Shown here: positions 61,091 through 64,000 of the stretch, piece after piece
Layout of the letters: every line of letters starts with the position of its first letter
Position numbering within the stretch: position 1 is the stretch's first letter
Origin: Aphrophora alni
Taxonomy: Eukaryota; Arthropoda; Insecta; Hemiptera; Aphrophoridae
Reading direction: 5' to 3'
NCBI GenBank assembly: GCA_963513935.1
Contig: OY740772.1
Coordinates: 107,605,797 to 107,669,796 of the forward strand
Length of the DNA: 64,000 nt
Notes under the pieces: generated by a model
What the model was told of the DNA's origin: nothing
Database searches by the model: none
Seen by the model: the letters and a program-made list of their open reading frames with translations, nothing else
Position numbers and translations under genes: made by a program

Positions 61091-61210
61091 AAGGATAAAA
61101 TTAAGCAATAAAGCTTAAAGTTTCAAAATGCTTTTTCCGCAAGGCGAAACAATTGTAGCTCATTTATATTATTAAAATATTTTGAAACTTTAAGCTTTAT
61201 TTTATCCTTA
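61091..61210. repeat. Small foldback element
   Basis: AAGGATAAAAT..AAGCTTAAAGTTTCAAAA (61091-61128) and its inverse (about 61180-61210) flank AAGGCGAAACAATTGTAGC, a remnant related to the motif at 31163. The left arm has a 7-bp insertion. Confidence 0.8.
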
Positions 61211-61824
61211 AACATATTTTAGTAAGTGAACAAAAATGGAGAAAACTATATGGATATGTGTATGTGACATAAATTTATCCCATTATTTTATTTTTGTGGT
61301 ATTTGTTTATTCATTAAAATTATTTAACCAACTAGTGACGATGTGTTGTGTTCTTGAAGAATGTATGGAAAATTATTAAAACCGGGAATTACACTTTTAC
61401 CGACTAAATAACGCTTTGAGCCTTCCTAATTAAGGTGCTATTGTTATTGTGTTGTAAACAGAGTACCTATTTTAGTTCTTATATCTTGGCATAGGTTTAC
61501 ATTTTATTTTACTGAGGGGAAATTTAAATTTCATTTATAGTTTTGATAATAATACATATTCTTCAAATTGAAAATAAATTTATTGTATTCAACTATGCAT
61601 AAACGTTGCTCCCTTGTTTGAAAACTATTTATTTTAATCTCTAGTAACGTAATTTTGAAACAAACTATCCACACATTTACTGAAATAAAAACTGTAAACC
61701 ACTTTTAAAACATTCAAAATATGTTAAAGTTGATTCAATTAAATTGGTAACCGCGTTTACTACTTATTAAGAATAAATCCGTACAATGAGGTACAATTGA
61801 TTTCAAACTTTAAGTAAACAAGTC

Positions 61825-62640
<816 letters not shown>

Positions 62641-62997
62641 TTACCTTTCTATAGACAGTTCATGCACGTGTTCTTCACTCTGAAATAATCTTAACGAAAC
62701 CTCAAGGATTTATGTTGCGAAACAACGACAGCTTAAGTATCTCTCCGGGGTCATTCAAATTAAATTTGTCTATCTACGTATTATAAAGACGTCATGTTAA
62801 GATGATCTGCTAGTCAAGTGTATGTTTTGCTATATACAAAAAGGAGAAATTATATGATTAAACTATGGGAATAAGTGTACACACATAGCTTTAATAATTG
62901 GACTCATTCAACAACCCACACTTGTCCTATTCTACATTCTAAACTAAAAACAACTTGTCTGTTCAAAACGAACGAATCTTACGCTTGACTTATACAG

Positions 62998-63640
62998 GAT
63001 ACAGGGTGTCCCACGAAAAAAGTCGCTATTTTTTAATTATTATAGCGGACATGTGGAACACTCGCCACTTTACATAGATATGTAACATAAGTACCCTGGA
63101 GTTAATTTTTTTTTTTTATAGTCAATCTAAACAAAATGCATGAATAACAAATAATGGTACGTTATTTCACCAAAATGATTTGATTTAATTTTAATAACCA
63201 TTACAAATTGTCGATTTTCATATAACAAGAAAACGTGTAATTAAAACTTAATAAAGAAAAATAACAGTAATAAATTATTAACGATCCAAATTTGACAGTT
63301 ATTCGAATTGATGTCCATCAATAGCTATCAACTAAACACAACGAAAGAAAAAGAGTCATAAGCTCTGTTGAAAATTACTGCGACGGTAATTCCTCTTCAA
63401 TCGGTCCCCTTAATTCATCTGTTGCATTAGGGGGAGAATAAACTTTTTCTTCCAAAAATCCCTATAGGAAAACAATCAACTCTAGGGATCTTGAAGCAAA
63501 TCCATGAAGTTGCTGCCACGATCTATCCACCGGTTGGGAAGATCTCGATCTACAACTGCTTTGCCCACATTAGCATAATGAAGAAGAGCTTCATCCTGTT
63601 GTCCCTCATCTCCGGCTGAGTAAGATGAGGAACTTATGTA
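62998..63640 (-). mobile_element. Decayed Tc1/mariner-like DNA transposon
   Basis: Minus-strand reading around 63490-63625 gives QQDEALLHYANVGKAVV followed by LPNRWIDRGSN before a stop. This resembles the QQDGAPPHYA...FPNRWIGRGG stretch around the second catalytic Asp of DDE transposases common in insects. About 490 bp downstream, GGGTGTCCCACGAAAAAAGT at 63005 looks like its terminal repeat. The Gly after QQD is replaced and frames are broken, so it is inactive. The far end is not resolved. Confidence 0.55.
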
Positions 63641-64000
63641 ATACTGATAAGTCATCAATTGTTTCAGAATTAAATTATCTTTAACAAGGATATTATACAG
63701 TAAACCTCGAGGAAGTGTGTTTTGGCTTCAATTTGTTTTTATTTTACGCCGGTGTTCTAGAGATACAGGTCAATTATTCACATAAAATCATTACATTTGT
63801 TCCTTGATTTGTGTCCCAAGAATTACAGACCGACATCATTCACTCTTGAAGCAAACATTAGGTGGAGATATTACGCTAGCAGTAACTTAGAAAAGGAAGT
63901 AGTAGATATATTAATTATAGGAAGGTTTTCTTGATCTATAGATTCAGTTCCGAAGTATTATCGTAGAATTTTAAAACCCCCTTTATATTCAGAATCTAAT

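Overview
ORGANISM: The window looks like nuclear DNA from an arthropod, most likely an insect with a large, AT-rich, repeat-laden genome. The signs are one protein gene cut by introns of up to 21 kb, GT-AG splice sites, short runs of the insect telomere motif TTAGG/CCTAA, a non-LTR retrotransposon, hAT and Tc1/mariner-like transposase remnants, and several unrelated tandem arrays. The species and order cannot be fixed from sequence alone. LAYOUT: (1) 1-14517 is a satellite array of about 639-bp monomers, 22 complete copies plus a decayed edge copy, running off the left end. Diagnostic variants resolve it into a seven-monomer higher-order repeat of about 4.47 kb. (2) 15820-60538, minus strand, is the 3' part of one gene, whose five coding exons join without a phase break into 1139 codons of a disordered Ser/Pro/Arg-rich protein that I cannot name. 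Its 5' end lies beyond the right edge. (3) The introns carry almost everything else: a 44-bp minisatellite (20.8-21.7 kb), a TTAGG-linked about 86-bp array (31.9-34.7 kb), a LINE with an intact reverse-transcriptase ORF (35.9-38.3 kb), a foldback element whose loop is a 70-bp minisatellite (40.3-42.3 kb), degenerate about 32-bp repeats with a 97-bp higher-order block (47.0-48.8 kb), an 81-bp array (52.2-53.8 kb), a 5'-truncated retrocopy with a 12-bp target-site duplication (54.6-54.8 kb), a 1.3-kb palindrome (56.6-58.0 kb) and a CT microsatellite (62.0-62.2 kb). Two short interspersed families recur, one of about 260 bp (nine copies) and one of about 750 bp (eight copies or fragments). MAIN OBSERVATION: a hammerhead-ribozyme-like motif recurs in several unrelated repeats, mostly inside foldback elements. 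Its parts are a core of the CTGAAGA/CCGATGA type, a short stem II, GAAA, a tiny stem III, a UH cleavage position and complementary stem I flanks. The best copy, at 44531-44575 on the minus strand, has a 6-bp stem I and a complete core. Two families differ by a compensated change in stem II. All copies share one extra base between the core and stem II, which departs from the textbook consensus, so activity is unproven. HOW PARTS RELATE: the gene and the repeats share no evident function. The introns are a record of mobile-element insertion followed by local tandem amplification. In two cases (31.8-35.1 kb and 40.3-42.3 kb) the tandem array has grown inside a dispersed element, showing how minisatellites arise here.
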